From NCBI GenBank assembly GCA_965242895.1, contig OZ251507.1, forward strand, positions 682,001 to 746,000: a stretch of DNA of 64,000 bases, written 5' to 3'. A model generated the notes under the pieces. It did not search any database and was not told the DNA's origin. It worked only from the letters and a program-made list of their open reading frames with translations. This document shows positions 34,919-43,597 of the stretch, piece after piece. Each line of letters begins with the position of its first letter. The stretch's first letter is position 1. The translations under genes and the position numbers were made by a program. The stretch is from CATQHL01 sp965242895. GTDB lineage: Bacteria; Actinomycetota; Acidimicrobiia; Acidimicrobiales; CATQHL01.

Positions 34919-36307
34919 ATGACACCCCCAGTTCATGATGGATCGTTCTTGATTAGGAACGGGATCGTGCTGCCCATGGAAGGGCAAAAGCACTACCACG
35001 ACCCAGGTTCGGTGCTCGTGACCGACGGGAAGATCGCAGCGGTCGCCTCACCCGAGGAAGTCGACCACCATCCAGCCGTCGGCAAGGTGCCGGAGTTGGA
35101 TGCGAGCGGTCACGCCGTCATGCCGGGCATGCACAACTGCCATCTGCACTCCGGTCTGCTGCGGGGAACCGCCGAGTCGTTGGCGCTGTGGGAGTGGCTA
35201 GAGAACTATGTAGACCCGGCGCACCGGGCGCTGACGCCTGAAATCGCCGAAGCCGCCTCTTGGATGGCCTACACCGAGGGTCTTAGAGGCGGCACTACTT
35301 CGGTGCTGGACATGTGGCGCTTCATGGAAGGATCGGCCCGCGCCGCCGAAGCGGTAGGAATCCGAGCCACGCTCGCCCCTTACACAGCCGACCTCTACGA
35401 CTACTTCGAGACGCTTGAGACCAACCGCAGACTACTCGAGACGCACCTGACGGCCGCCGAGGGGCGTGTCCGGTCTTGGGTCGGCTTGGAGCACGTCTTC
35501 TACTGCTCAGCGGACATGTTCAGGGCAGCTGCGGCGCTCGCCGAGGAATTCAGTACCGGCCTGCATACACACTCCTCAGAGTCCATCTGGGAGGTTCAAG
35601 AGTGTCTTAGGCAGTTCGGCAGGCGCCCGATCGAGGAGTTCTACCAGCGGGGGATACTGGGACCGGACACGGTAATCGCCCACGGCGTCTGGCTGGACGA
35701 CCGGGAAGTTCAACTGCTAGTGCAAACCGGGACGTCAGTCACTCACTGCCCGTGCTCCAACATGAAGATCTCCTCTGGAGCAGCTCGAGTGGGCTTCTAC
35801 CGCTCGCAGGGGATGACGGTGGCGCTGGGGACCGACGGCGAGAAGGAAAACAACAACCTCGACATGCTGGAGGAGATGAAGTTTGCCTCCCTCCTAGAGA
35901 AGGTCTCCACGCTGGATCCCACCACCGGCAACCACTGGGACATCCTGGACATGGCCACCCGCTCGGGCGCCAAGGCTCTGGGGCTTGAGGCGATCACCGG
36001 CACTCTCGAAGAGGGCAAGGACGCCGACATGGTGATGGTCGACCTGCGAGGGCTGCACTTCACCCCGCTGCTCGGGGGCGAGGACTTCAACGCCCCCGCC
36101 CACTTGGTCTACACCGCCTCTGCGCACGACGTTTCCGACGTCTGGGTAAAGGGGCGGCACCTAGTAGCGGGCGGGGAGGTTCTGTCGGTGGACGTGAAGG
36201 TGGTGGCCGAGCGGGCTCAAGCCGCAGCCGAAGAACTTTTTGCCCGCCGACGGGCTCTGAAGGGTGAAACCCCAAGCCCAGCCACCACGCTCGGCAAGAA
36301 CGCCTGA
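34919..36307 (+). CDS. Amidohydrolase of the SAH/guanine-deaminase/chlorohydrolase group
   Basis: A 462-residue cytosolic metal-dependent hydrolase. The metal ligands are visible: His75 and His77 (NCHLHSG), the His of GLHTHSSES, the His of IAHGVWL and the Asp of LGTDGEKENNNLDM. The CPCSNMKI block is also canonical. This set places it with MtaD/TrzN/AtzA-type deaminases and hydrolases. Unlike the amidohydrolase at 29760, all catalytic positions are intact. It follows the nucleoside transporter by 45 bp, so it probably deaminates or hydrolyses an imported purine-like compound. The substrate cannot be set from sequence. Confidence 0.85.
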   Translation: MTPPVHDGSFLIRNGIVLPMEGQKHYHDPGSVLVTDGKIAAVASPEEVDHHPAVGKVPELDASGHAVMPGMHNCHLHSGLLRGTAESLALWEWLENYVDPAHRALTPEIAEAASWMAYTEGLRGGTTSVLDMWRFMEGSARAAEAVGIRATLAPYTADLYDYFETLETNRRLLETHLTAAEGRVRSWVGLEHVFYCSADMFRAAAALAEEFSTGLHTHSSESIWEVQECLRQFGRRPIEEFYQRGILGPDTVIAHGVWLDDREVQLLVQTGTSVTHCPCSNMKISSGAARVGFYRSQGMTVALGTDGEKENNNLDMLEEMKFASLLEKVSTLDPTTGNHWDILDMATRSGAKALGLEAITGTLEEGKDADMVMVDLRGLHFTPLLGGEDFNAPAHLVYTASAHDVSDVWVKGRHLVAGGEVLSVDVKVVAERAQAAAEELFARRRALKGETPSPATTLGKNA

Positions 36308-36349
36308 CACAAACGCCTGAGCAACCGGCAACTGTTCAACCGTAAAGTC

Positions 36350-36373
36350 CTGCCGGAACGCAGGTTCCAGCAG
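36350..36373. terminator. Hairpin between convergent genes
   Basis: An inverted repeat (CTG and GGAAC at 36350-36359 with GTTCC and CAG at 36364-36373, four-base loop) sits between the amidohydrolase stop and the convergent phosphoesterase stop. It is short, with no long T-run. It may serve as a bidirectional terminator. Confidence 0.4.
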
Positions 36374-36379
36374 AGATAA

Positions 36380-36967
36380 CTAAGGGGCGGCACCTGCTTC
36401 AGCGGCGCCGGATCGGATCATCGCCTCGATGGTGTCTGCAGGAACTGGACGGAAGTCCCAGACGTCGACGCCGACGTTGATCATCCTCCCAAGCTGTCGC
36501 CAAGTCTCGTGAACATGGCCGTGCAGAAGCCAGCCGCCTCGATCATCAGGGCGAAAGCGGGCGTAAGCCTCGTCGGCTGGGCCGTCGTTGCGGTAAGGGA
36601 AGTGCGAGAGCATCACGGGCTGGCCCGCCAACTCAAGGGTTGTTTCTTCATCGACGATGCGTTCAAATCCGCATTCCAGGTAGAGGCTGCGGTTGCGGGC
36701 TGCTTTGCGGTGCCCCCGCCAGCAGGTGTCGTGGTTGCCTGGGATCAGTACCTTGCGTCCGTGCAGACAGCTCACATACCGAAGCGTCTCCGTCCGGTTG
36801 CCCATAGCCGCGTCGCCGAGCACCCACACCTCGTCGTCTGGGCCTACCACGTCGTTGTGGCGCTCGACGAGGGCGAGGTTCATCTCGTCGACGTCGGAGA
36901 AAGGCCTGTCGCAATACTTGATGATGTTGGCATGACCGAAGTGATGATCGGCGGTAAAAAACAGCAT
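36380..36967 (-). CDS. Metallophosphoesterase (calcineurin-like)
   Basis: A 195-residue calcineurin-fold phosphoesterase. ADHHFGHANI supplies the first metal ligands, VLGDAAMG the bridging Asp, IPGNHD the NHD motif, and LSHFPY and LHGHVH the later histidines. The compact length and DHHFGHANIIKYCDRPF start are typical of a widespread group of small phosphoesterases with unknown physiological substrates. The ATG at 36967 starts right at the first strand of the fold. It lies on the same strand as the mutase and purine nucleoside phosphorylase, with about 210 bp between it and the mutase. Confidence 0.87.
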   Translation of the reverse strand: MLFFTADHHFGHANIIKYCDRPFSDVDEMNLALVERHNDVVGPDDEVWVLGDAAMGNRTETLRYVSCLHGRKVLIPGNHDTCWRGHRKAARNRSLYLECGFERIVDEETTLELAGQPVMLSHFPYRNDGPADEAYARFRPDDRGGWLLHGHVHETWRQLGRMINVGVDVWDFRPVPADTIEAMIRSGAAEAGAAP

Positions 36968-37176
36968 CTGGGCAGGATTCTACGACCGGCTGCGGACGGC
37001 TTCAGATCTCCTTGCCGCGTCTTCGGCAACATCCGACACCCACCTCGCCCGAAGCGCCTTGCACACTTGTGAATTTCCGACACATCCAGGGCTGTGGGCG
37101 TGAGTTCAGACCACTGCAACTTCCGACGGCCGACCGAAACGACAAGAGACTGACTACCAGAGGCCGTGAGCGTGGG

Positions 37177-39156
37177 TCAGATCACTAAAACAAGCTGGGA
37201 AGCGGCTTCTTCGAGCTTACGGAGGCGCCGGTGAGCGACGCTGCGAGCGTGAGCCAGACCGCGGGAGTCGACCGCCTCGACAACCTCCAAGTAGACCTTG
37301 AGTTTGGGCTCCGTGCCGCTGGGTCTGACGATTACCCTGTCGCCGTGCTGAAGGTGGAACACCAGCATGTTGGAGGGGGGCAAGTTGATGGGGGGCAAGG
37401 CATAGGGAGGAGCGGCTTCGGGCGAGTTAGGAGACGTGACCTCAGGAACGGGGCTGTCCGGCTGAGAAGCGGCGAGGTCAACGAACGACATCACGTCCCA
37501 GCCTGCGACCCCCCCAGGCAGCAGAGTGCGCAGCCGATCGACAGCCTCTTCAGGGGATGACGGAGAATCCTCAAATCCCACCGAGACCTGCCCAGTGAGG
37601 TGGACGCCGTGGCGGCAGAACAGTTCGTCTAGACGAGCGAGCGGAGACGATCCCTCGGCGCGCAGCCGTTCGACGAGTTGGACAAACAACGCTGCAGCGC
37701 TCAGTCCGTCCTTGTCGCGCACTGCGTCGCAGACGGCGTAGCCCAGGGCCTCCTCGTAGCCGAGCAAGAGGCGTTCGGGGCGGGCGTCGGCGGCGCGTGC
37801 TATCCACTTGAAACCTGTGAGCGTCTCGGCGTAAGACGCTCCGGCGGCCTGTGCTAGACGGCGAAGCATCCGCGAGGAAGCCAGGCTGGCCGCCAGCAAC
37901 CAACGAGAAGGGTCGTCGCCGCAGTTTCGGGGGGGATGGCGAATGAGATGATCGGCCAACAGCACCCCCAATTCATCGCCGGTTAGGACGCGCCAGCGCC
38001 GCGGGGCTCTCCGATCATCGGAACGCCTAGAGGCTGAGGGCTCTGCTGCGACGCCTGAAACAGCCACAGCAGCGGCCAGCCGGTCGGCGTCGGGGTCGTT
38101 CGCCAGAACTAGGTCGGCGTCCAGCGTCTCGGCGAGGGCAAGCGCCGCGTCTAGCGCGCCGGGCTCTTCGGGGTTGGGGAATTCCAGAGTCGGAAACTCG
38201 GGGTTGGGGTCCGACTGGGAATCCACCAAGAAAGGAGCGGGGAGGCCAAGGCGTTCAAAAAGTTGCAGCAGGACGCATGCCCCCACTCCGTGAAGAGGGG
38301 TGTAAACCACCCGCAACGGGCGTGTCGGCGGGGAGCAGGGCAGCGCTGAACGACCTGCACCGCCCGACCGATCTGATGAATCCGTCGGAACGGCGCACCT
38401 CGGCGTGTCGCAGGGGGTGAGGTGACTGACGACGGCATCGAGGTAGCGCTGGATCGCCGCCTCTCCAGCGACTTCGATCCTCCCGGCCGCGGGGTGAGCC
38501 TCACTCCCCAATCCCTCCGCCTCACCCCCCAATCCCGCCGTCCCTAGGGCGGCTCTGTCCGCATCGACGCCTTGGGGCAAGGTGTGGATGCTCCCAGGCG
38601 GTATCTGAGACATCAGAGCCTCCACTTCAACGTCTGCGGGCGAGACGATCTGAGCGCCGTCTGCGGCGTAGAGCTTGTACCCGTTGTCTCTGGAAGGATT
38701 ATGGCTAGCGGTGATGACGACACCCGCCTGAGCAGAACGGTCGCCCACGGCGTGAGCGACCACTGGAGTAGGGACCTGCCCCAGCATCAGGGCGCAGCCG
38801 CCGGCGGCGGTCACCACCCTGCCGGCTTCCGACGCGAAGACGGCGGAATTTTTCCGGGCGTCGTGGCCGATGACCACCTTCGCATCCCGCGGGAGGGATG
38901 CCATTACGGCTGCGGTGACCTGACGCACCACGACTCGGTTCATGCGGGTCGGCCCTGCGCCCATACGGGCGCGCAGCCCCGCCGTGCCGAAACGCAGGCG
39001 ACCCTCGAAACGGCGGCGCAATTCATCAGCTGCAGAGGAGTCGATTTCGGAGCGGTACAGCAGATCGGCGAGTTCTGCCCGCGTCTCGGGATCGGAGTCG
39101 GCGGCCAGCCAAGCCAGGACGTCCTGCCGAAGGCTCAACTGCGGACTATTCGGCAC
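37177..39156 (-). CDS. Phosphohexomutase family protein (PGM2/phosphopentomutase-like)
   Basis: An alpha-D-phosphohexomutase superfamily enzyme. The phosphoserine loop is VITASHNPSRDNGYK, the metal-binding loop is ANDPDADRLA, the sugar-binding loop is YEEALGY and the phosphate-binding loop is RPSGTEPKLKVY. The DNGYK form is that of the PGM2/PgcA branch, whose members include phosphopentomutases. The 659 residues exceed the usual 550-580, with low-complexity inserts near 205-275. It lies 39 bp downstream of purine nucleoside phosphorylase, so conversion of (deoxy)ribose-1-phosphate to the 5-phosphate is the likely role. That would feed DeoC. Confidence 0.87.
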   Translation of the reverse strand: MPNSPQLSLRQDVLAWLAADSDPETRAELADLLYRSEIDSSAADELRRRFEGRLRFGTAGLRARMGAGPTRMNRVVVRQVTAAVMASLPRDAKVVIGHDARKNSAVFASEAGRVVTAAGGCALMLGQVPTPVVAHAVGDRSAQAGVVITASHNPSRDNGYKLYAADGAQIVSPADVEVEALMSQIPPGSIHTLPQGVDADRAALGTAGLGGEAEGLGSEAHPAAGRIEVAGEAAIQRYLDAVVSHLTPCDTPRCAVPTDSSDRSGGAGRSALPCSPPTRPLRVVYTPLHGVGACVLLQLFERLGLPAPFLVDSQSDPNPEFPTLEFPNPEEPGALDAALALAETLDADLVLANDPDADRLAAAVAVSGVAAEPSASRRSDDRRAPRRWRVLTGDELGVLLADHLIRHPPRNCGDDPSRWLLAASLASSRMLRRLAQAAGASYAETLTGFKWIARAADARPERLLLGYEEALGYAVCDAVRDKDGLSAAALFVQLVERLRAEGSSPLARLDELFCRHGVHLTGQVSVGFEDSPSSPEEAVDRLRTLLPGGVAGWDVMSFVDLAASQPDSPVPEVTSPNSPEAAPPYALPPINLPPSNMLVFHLQHGDRVIVRPSGTEPKLKVYLEVVEAVDSRGLAHARSVAHRRLRKLEEAASQLVLVI

Positions 39157-39195
39157 TCGAAACCGAAGGTGGTGGGCATTTCCCGAGGTTGAGTG

Positions 39196-40002
39196 TCAGA
39201 GCCGTTCCAGAACTCCCCCAAGCAGCCTGCCCACCCTGGCCGCGGACGCTTTGCCTGCCAACAGGACTTCAGCGTGACTAGGGCCTTCGGCGGCCAAGCC
39301 CGCAGCCAAGTTGGTCACCAGCGAGACTCCCAGCACTTCCATACCGCAGTGCCGGGCTGTGATGACTTCGAGCACGGTGGACATCCCAACCAGATCAGCA
39401 CCGAGCATGCCCAGCATTCGAATCTCGGCCGGTGTTTCGAAATGCGGGCCGCGCAACCCTGCGTACACCCCCTCGCCGAGATCCGGGTCGACATCTTCGG
39501 CAAGGCGGCGCAGGCGGGGCGAGTAGGCGTCCATGAGATTCACGAATCTGTCGACGCCCCATTCATCGCCGGCGGTAGGGGATTCGCCGGTGAGGTTGAG
39601 ATGGTCAGTGACGAGCACCGGCTGCCCGACGGCATAAGCGGGATTGATTCCGCCTGCTGCGTTGGTGAATACGGCGATGCCGCAACCTAGCTCAGCGGCG
39701 ACGCGCACGCCGTGAGTCACCACCGCCGGAGAGTGGCCCTCGTACAGATGCAGCCTCCCGCCCATCACGAGGACTCGAGTGTCGCCGTTCGCTAGGGAGA
39801 CGATGTCGCCGCCGTGCCCGACCACTCGAGAAGGGGGGAAGCCGTGAACTGCGTCGGCGGAGATGCGAGCCTGCTCGACTCCGGCGGCGGCGATGGAGCC
39901 GCTCCAGCCGGAACCTAGAACCACGAGCACGTCGAAGCCGAAGCCGAGACGCTTCTTGATGTCTTTGGCGGCCTGCTTGGCAGCTTCGTGCGCTCCGGGC
40001 AT
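39196..40002 (-). CDS. Purine-nucleoside phosphorylase
   Basis: A 268-residue trimeric-type (PNP-I) purine nucleoside phosphorylase that splits (deoxy)inosine and (deoxy)guanosine into base and (deoxy)ribose-1-phosphate. VVLGSGWSG holds the phosphate-binding Ser, GRLHLYEGH is the family signature, TNAAGGINP precedes the base site, and GVYAGLRGPHFETPAE and MVGMST-like GMSTVLEVITARH are intact. The base-site Asn is seen in LVTNLAAG. The ATG at 40002 follows AGGAGTGCGG. It begins an operon with the mutase. Its upstream region is unusually long (720 bp). Confidence 0.93.
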   Translation of the reverse strand: MPGAHEAAKQAAKDIKKRLGFGFDVLVVLGSGWSGSIAAAGVEQARISADAVHGFPPSRVVGHGGDIVSLANGDTRVLVMGGRLHLYEGHSPAVVTHGVRVAAELGCGIAVFTNAAGGINPAYAVGQPVLVTDHLNLTGESPTAGDEWGVDRFVNLMDAYSPRLRRLAEDVDPDLGEGVYAGLRGPHFETPAEIRMLGMLGADLVGMSTVLEVITARHCGMEVLGVSLVTNLAAGLAAEGPSHAEVLLAGKASAARVGRLLGGVLERL

Positions 40003-40722
40003 GCGCTCCGCACTCCTGAATACTGGACAGATGGGTTGAGAAGTTTCCGCTGACTTTACGCGGAAATTTTTTTCGTCACCTACCTGCCGCAGCCTCCAGC
40101 GCTCGCATCACCTTCGGACTTAGAACGACATACCGCCAACCAAGGCAGAGGATGAGCACCCCCCTCAGTGATCTCGAGTGAGTCACCAGGGGCAGAGCGC
40201 CGAGGCAGCAGATGCTCTAAGCAGATGCTCTAAGCGGACGCTCTGGAGGACGCTCTAGGCAGCCGAGAGATGCGAGGCGTCGTGAGCCGACCTGTCGATG
40301 GGTTGCCGGCTGAGGCTGCGATCAAGTCCTGAAACGACCTCGAAGACGTCTCGTCTTTCGTTTAACTCGACAACGGCCGAGTTCACTGCAGGGCAGCCCG
40401 AGTCGGCGAAGTCCGCGGCGTCCGCAACACTCCCGCTTGCCGGTAAACCCCACCGAACGGGGTAGCAGGTGCACTGAGCGCGGCCGTTGCTTGCGGTCGA
40501 AGATGCCATCCCTGCTGATGTGCTTCTTGTGTGAAATATGTTAAATCTCCTCCTCATACCAATACAGACGACTTGACCTTTGGCAAGGTTGACATGCAAG
40601 TGCCGCACTCCGCACTCCCTCCCCCACCCCCGGAAATTGTTATGAGCATGGCCGCAATTCGGAAACGCAAGTTCTTGTTCGCCGCGAACGCTGCAGCGCC
40701 CGACGGCGTAAGGCAGAGGAAA
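40003..40722. other. Long intergenic region upstream of purine nucleoside phosphorylase
   Basis: This 720-bp stretch between two minus-strand genes has no gene that I can support. It holds a terminator-like hairpin (40044-40073), imperfect repeats of a GATGCTCTAAGC-type unit around 40208-40258, and a TTGACA hexamer near 40587. An open frame on the minus strand (40255-40608) has no recognisable domain or good start. The region probably carries the phosphorylase promoter and leader. Confidence 0.5.
40044..40073 (+). terminator. Rho-independent terminator-like hairpin
   Basis: A perfect 7-bp stem TTTCCGC/GCGGAAA (40044-40050 with 40060-40066) is followed by seven T on the plus strand. This is the classical form of a plus-strand terminator. 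The nearest plus-strand gene ends 3.7 kb upstream, so it may stop read-through or an unseen transcript, or be a leader hairpin of the minus-strand phosphorylase gene. Confidence 0.5.
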
Positions 40723-41934
40723 TTAACCCTCTGCTCTGGCCGCCTCCAGTGCATCCTCCCAACTAGCGCCCGAGGCGATGAGTCGGCGATAGAGCATCAC
40801 GTGGCGAGGACGGTTGAAGCCCAGCACACCGACTATCCGACCGGCGCGGCCGTATATGGCTGCGAAACGGCGCTCAGCCACTGAACCCGCCACAACCTTG
40901 ACTTCGTCTTCAGGGCTGGTGCATCCGGCCAGTTGAATCTTGCGGTCGTACTGGTCGCTCCAGAACCACGGCACCGGCATATACGGCACTCCAAGGTCTC
41001 CCGCTGCATCGGCTAAGAGGCGCCGCGCCGCAGCCGACCCTTGCTCTACGGCGTTGTCCCAGTGCTCCACTCGCATGGATGCACCGAACAACCGGTTGGG
41101 CCAACGAGCCGCGTCGCCGGCGGCTACTACCCCCGGAGCAGCCAAGCAGGTCTCGTCGCAAATCACGCCATCATCGATTCGCAGACCGGACGAGAGCAGC
41201 CAGTCAGTATTGGGCATCACTCCCACCCCCACCACCACCAAGTCGGCCTCCACCTTGCTGCCGTCGCTGAGAATCACCTGCTGCACCCGGTCGTCGCCCA
41301 CGAACGAAGACACCTTCACGCCCAGACGCATGTCCACGCCGTGGTCAGAGTGGACCTCGGCGCAAACAGACCCCATCTCCTCACCCAGCACCCTCTGCAA
41401 AGGCACTTCGGTCATCTCCACGACGGTCACGTCGAGACCTAACTCCCGCGCCACAGCGGCCACTTCCGCTCCGATGAAACCAGCTCCCACCACGACGAGA
41501 CGAGACGGGGAAGAGGCCAGTTCCCTCCGGATGGCCAGAGCGTCGGAAAGCGTCCGCAGCGTGTAGACGCCGCCCGGAGCGTCTGCACCGCGTAGGGTTC
41601 GCGGGCGCGCACCTGTGGCTAGCACTATCCCGTCGCCGTGGACAGCCTCCCCGTCTTCCAACTTCACCGAACGTTTTTGCACGTCCAGCGCCGCGGCCTT
41701 GGCGCCCAGCCGCCAAGTCAAGTCGAGTTTCTCAAGCGCCTCCGGCTTATAGAGGGCGGTGCGCTCAGGCGCCCAGGCGCCCGAAAGTATCTCCTTAGAA
41801 AGAGGAGGACGGTCGTAGGGCTGAGCCTCCTCCTCGCCCACCATGGTGATGCGACCGTCGAAACCTTCGAGCCGGAGCGTCTCGGCGGCGCGCATCCCGG
41901 CAAGGGACGCCCCTACTACGACTACGGACCGCAA
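40723..41934 (-). CDS. FAD-dependent ferredoxin reductase
   Basis: A 403-residue NAD(P)H:ferredoxin/rubredoxin reductase-type flavoprotein. VVVGASLAGMRAAE is the FAD Rossmann motif, YDRPPLSKE the flavin loop, VVVGAGFIGAEVAA the NAD(P) Rossmann motif and VVAAGDAARWPN the second FAD motif; a reductase C-terminal domain follows (WFWSDQYDRKIQLAG). This is the type that passes electrons to P450 or dioxygenase ferredoxins. The adjacent upstream gene on the same strand encodes a suitable ferredoxin. The TTG start at 41934 is the first codon before the Rossmann strand. A partner P450 could be the one at 23995. Confidence 0.9.
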   Translation of the reverse strand: MRSVVVVGASLAGMRAAETLRLEGFDGRITMVGEEEAQPYDRPPLSKEILSGAWAPERTALYKPEALEKLDLTWRLGAKAAALDVQKRSVKLEDGEAVHGDGIVLATGARPRTLRGADAPGGVYTLRTLSDALAIRRELASSPSRLVVVGAGFIGAEVAAVARELGLDVTVVEMTEVPLQRVLGEEMGSVCAEVHSDHGVDMRLGVKVSSFVGDDRVQQVILSDGSKVEADLVVVGVGVMPNTDWLLSSGLRIDDGVICDETCLAAPGVVAAGDAARWPNRLFGASMRVEHWDNAVEQGSAAARRLLADAAGDLGVPYMPVPWFWSDQYDRKIQLAGCTSPEDEVKVVAGSVAERRFAAIYGRAGRIVGVLGFNRPRHVMLYRRLIASGASWEDALEAARAEG

Positions 41935-41994
41935 AGACCGAAAAAGCTTCCCGAAGCGGCAAGCAGTCGCCTGGGGGCAGCAGTCGCCTGGAGG

Positions 41995-42195
41995 TTAGTC
42001 TTCGGCTAAAGAGATGGCCTGCTTGGGACAGCGCTGAACGGCTTCGACGACCTTGGCGCGCAGCGCCTCTCCTGGCTCCTCGTTCAAGATGTATAAGAAG
42101 TCGTCGTCGCGAACTTCGAACACCTCAGGAGCCACCTGCATGCAGACGGCGTTGCTCTCGCACAGATCGAAATTGACTACCACCCGGTAACTCAC
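41995..42195 (-). CDS. [3Fe-4S]-type ferredoxin
   Basis: A 66-residue ferredoxin with three cysteines at 12, 18 and 56 (CESNAVC and RCPKQAI) and the APEVFEV segment. This is the pattern of the single-cluster 3Fe-4S ferredoxins that serve actinobacterial P450s. The middle position of the first motif is not a cysteine, consistent with a three-iron cluster. It uses a GTG start after a GAGGAAAG purine run, and it lies 60 bp upstream of the reductase gene on the same strand, forming a redox pair. Confidence 0.92.
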   Translation of the reverse strand: MSYRVVVNFDLCESNAVCMQVAPEVFEVRDDDFLYILNEEPGEALRAKVVEAVQRCPKQAISLAED

Positions 42196-42334
42196 GTCTC
42201 TCTCTTTCCTCTGGTCCGTTTCCTCCGCTAAGGGAACTCGCCTAGATAATAATCGGATTACTGCTCTATGTCTCTATCTATGTCTCTATGTAGGAAGCAT
42301 GTCGAAAGCCCGCATTCCCATACCCATTGAGACT

Positions 42335-43417
42335 TCACATCTCGAGAACTTGACGAACGACCTCTCCCGCACGCACCGCCTCTAGACCTTCGTTCACCTC
42401 GCCAAGGTCGAGCCGTCTGTCGATCATGCCTTCGAGATCGAGCCTCCCCGCCTTCCACAAACTCAGCACCTTGTGAAAATCGGTTCTCACGTCGCAACTG
42501 CCGAAGTACGACCCAACGAGCGTCTTCTCCATCCAGAAGAACTCAAATGCGTTGAACTCCACTTTTTCTTCCAGTGAACCGACGCCTACGATGCAGCAGG
42601 TTCCGCCGCGGCAAACGGAACTGAAGGCTGCTCGCATCGTCTTGGGATTACCAATGCACTCCAAGGCATAGTCGAACCCCTCTCCAGAGTTGAACTGAGC
42701 ACGTAAATCCCGAACCTCTTCTGGCGACACCGCCTCCGTAGCTCCGAACCTCTTGGCAACCTCCAGCTTGGCGGGGTTCTTGTCAACCGCCACGACCTCG
42801 GCTGCTCCAGCAATGAGCGCACCTTGAATCGCTGAGACGCCGACGCCCCCCACCCCGAAAACGATCACCGAAGAACCGGGAGCGACCTTGGCAGTATTGA
42901 TGGCCGCACCTACACCCGTCATTACGCCGCAACTCACTAAAGAGGCAACCTCGAGCGGTATGTCTTCGTCTATCTTCACGACCGCCTCTTCGGGAAGAAG
43001 CGTGCGCTCCGCAAACGTACCTGCACCCACCATGGCGCCCAAGAGTTCACCATCCTGACGGAACTTCTTCCGCGTCATCTTTCCGAACTGCAGAACGGAG
43101 CAGAGGTTGGGACGCTTGAACTTGATGCAATAGATGCAGTCTCCGCAGGGAGGCGACCAGGCAACGATTATGTGATCCCCTTCGGAAACCCTAACCACAG
43201 CTTCTCCTACTGCAGTCACGATGCCGGCGCCTTCGTGTCCGGGGACTAGAGGTGTCTCCTGCGGAATCGTGCCGTTCATGACCGAAACGTCCGAATGGCA
43301 GATTCCTGTGTGCGTTATCTGCACCTCGACGTCGTTCGCTCCCAAGTAGTCAAGATCGACGTCGTCGCAAAGTTCCAGGTTTGTGTCTCCGACGTTGCGA
43401 AGTACTGCTGCTCTCAA
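42335..43417 (-). CDS. Zinc-dependent alcohol dehydrogenase (class III-like)
   Basis: A medium-chain dehydrogenase. Catalytic zinc ligands appear in TGICHSDVS, in PGHEGAGIV and in LVSCGVMTG. The structural-zinc cysteines are in CGDCIYCIKFKRPNLC, and the coenzyme motif is VFGVGGVGVSAIQG. The pattern fits the glutathione-/mycothiol-type class III ADH branch, so the substrate may be an alcohol or a thiol-aldehyde adduct. I chose the TTG at 43417, where the family's RAAVLRNVG start lies and an AGGTGG precedes; the open frame extends to 43474. It sits upstream of the ferredoxin gene on the same strand. Confidence 0.86.
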   Translation of the reverse strand: MRAAVLRNVGDTNLELCDDVDLDYLGANDVEVQITHTGICHSDVSVMNGTIPQETPLVPGHEGAGIVTAVGEAVVRVSEGDHIIVAWSPPCGDCIYCIKFKRPNLCSVLQFGKMTRKKFRQDGELLGAMVGAGTFAERTLLPEEAVVKIDEDIPLEVASLVSCGVMTGVGAAINTAKVAPGSSVIVFGVGGVGVSAIQGALIAGAAEVVAVDKNPAKLEVAKRFGATEAVSPEEVRDLRAQFNSGEGFDYALECIGNPKTMRAAFSSVCRGGTCCIVGVGSLEEKVEFNAFEFFWMEKTLVGSYFGSCDVRTDFHKVLSLWKAGRLDLEGMIDRRLDLGEVNEGLEAVRAGEVVRQVLEM

Positions 43418-43597
43418 AATCCACCTGACTTTCTTCGGGCAGCGCCGAAAAGTCTGCACACTCGCCCGAGACATATAAGAAAGACTGCTGCAGAATAGGT
43501 TACCCCATAGACGCGCTTCGATTTCTGCAAGGTGCCCCCTTCGAGCAAATGAGAGACGGAAACGGGGAATGGGAACGAAGACCTGACCAAGTCATTT

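Noticed and set aside
40255..40608. 117-codon minus-strand frame in the long intergenic region
   Set aside because: No recognisable motif and no convincing start; codon pattern is not clearly coding.
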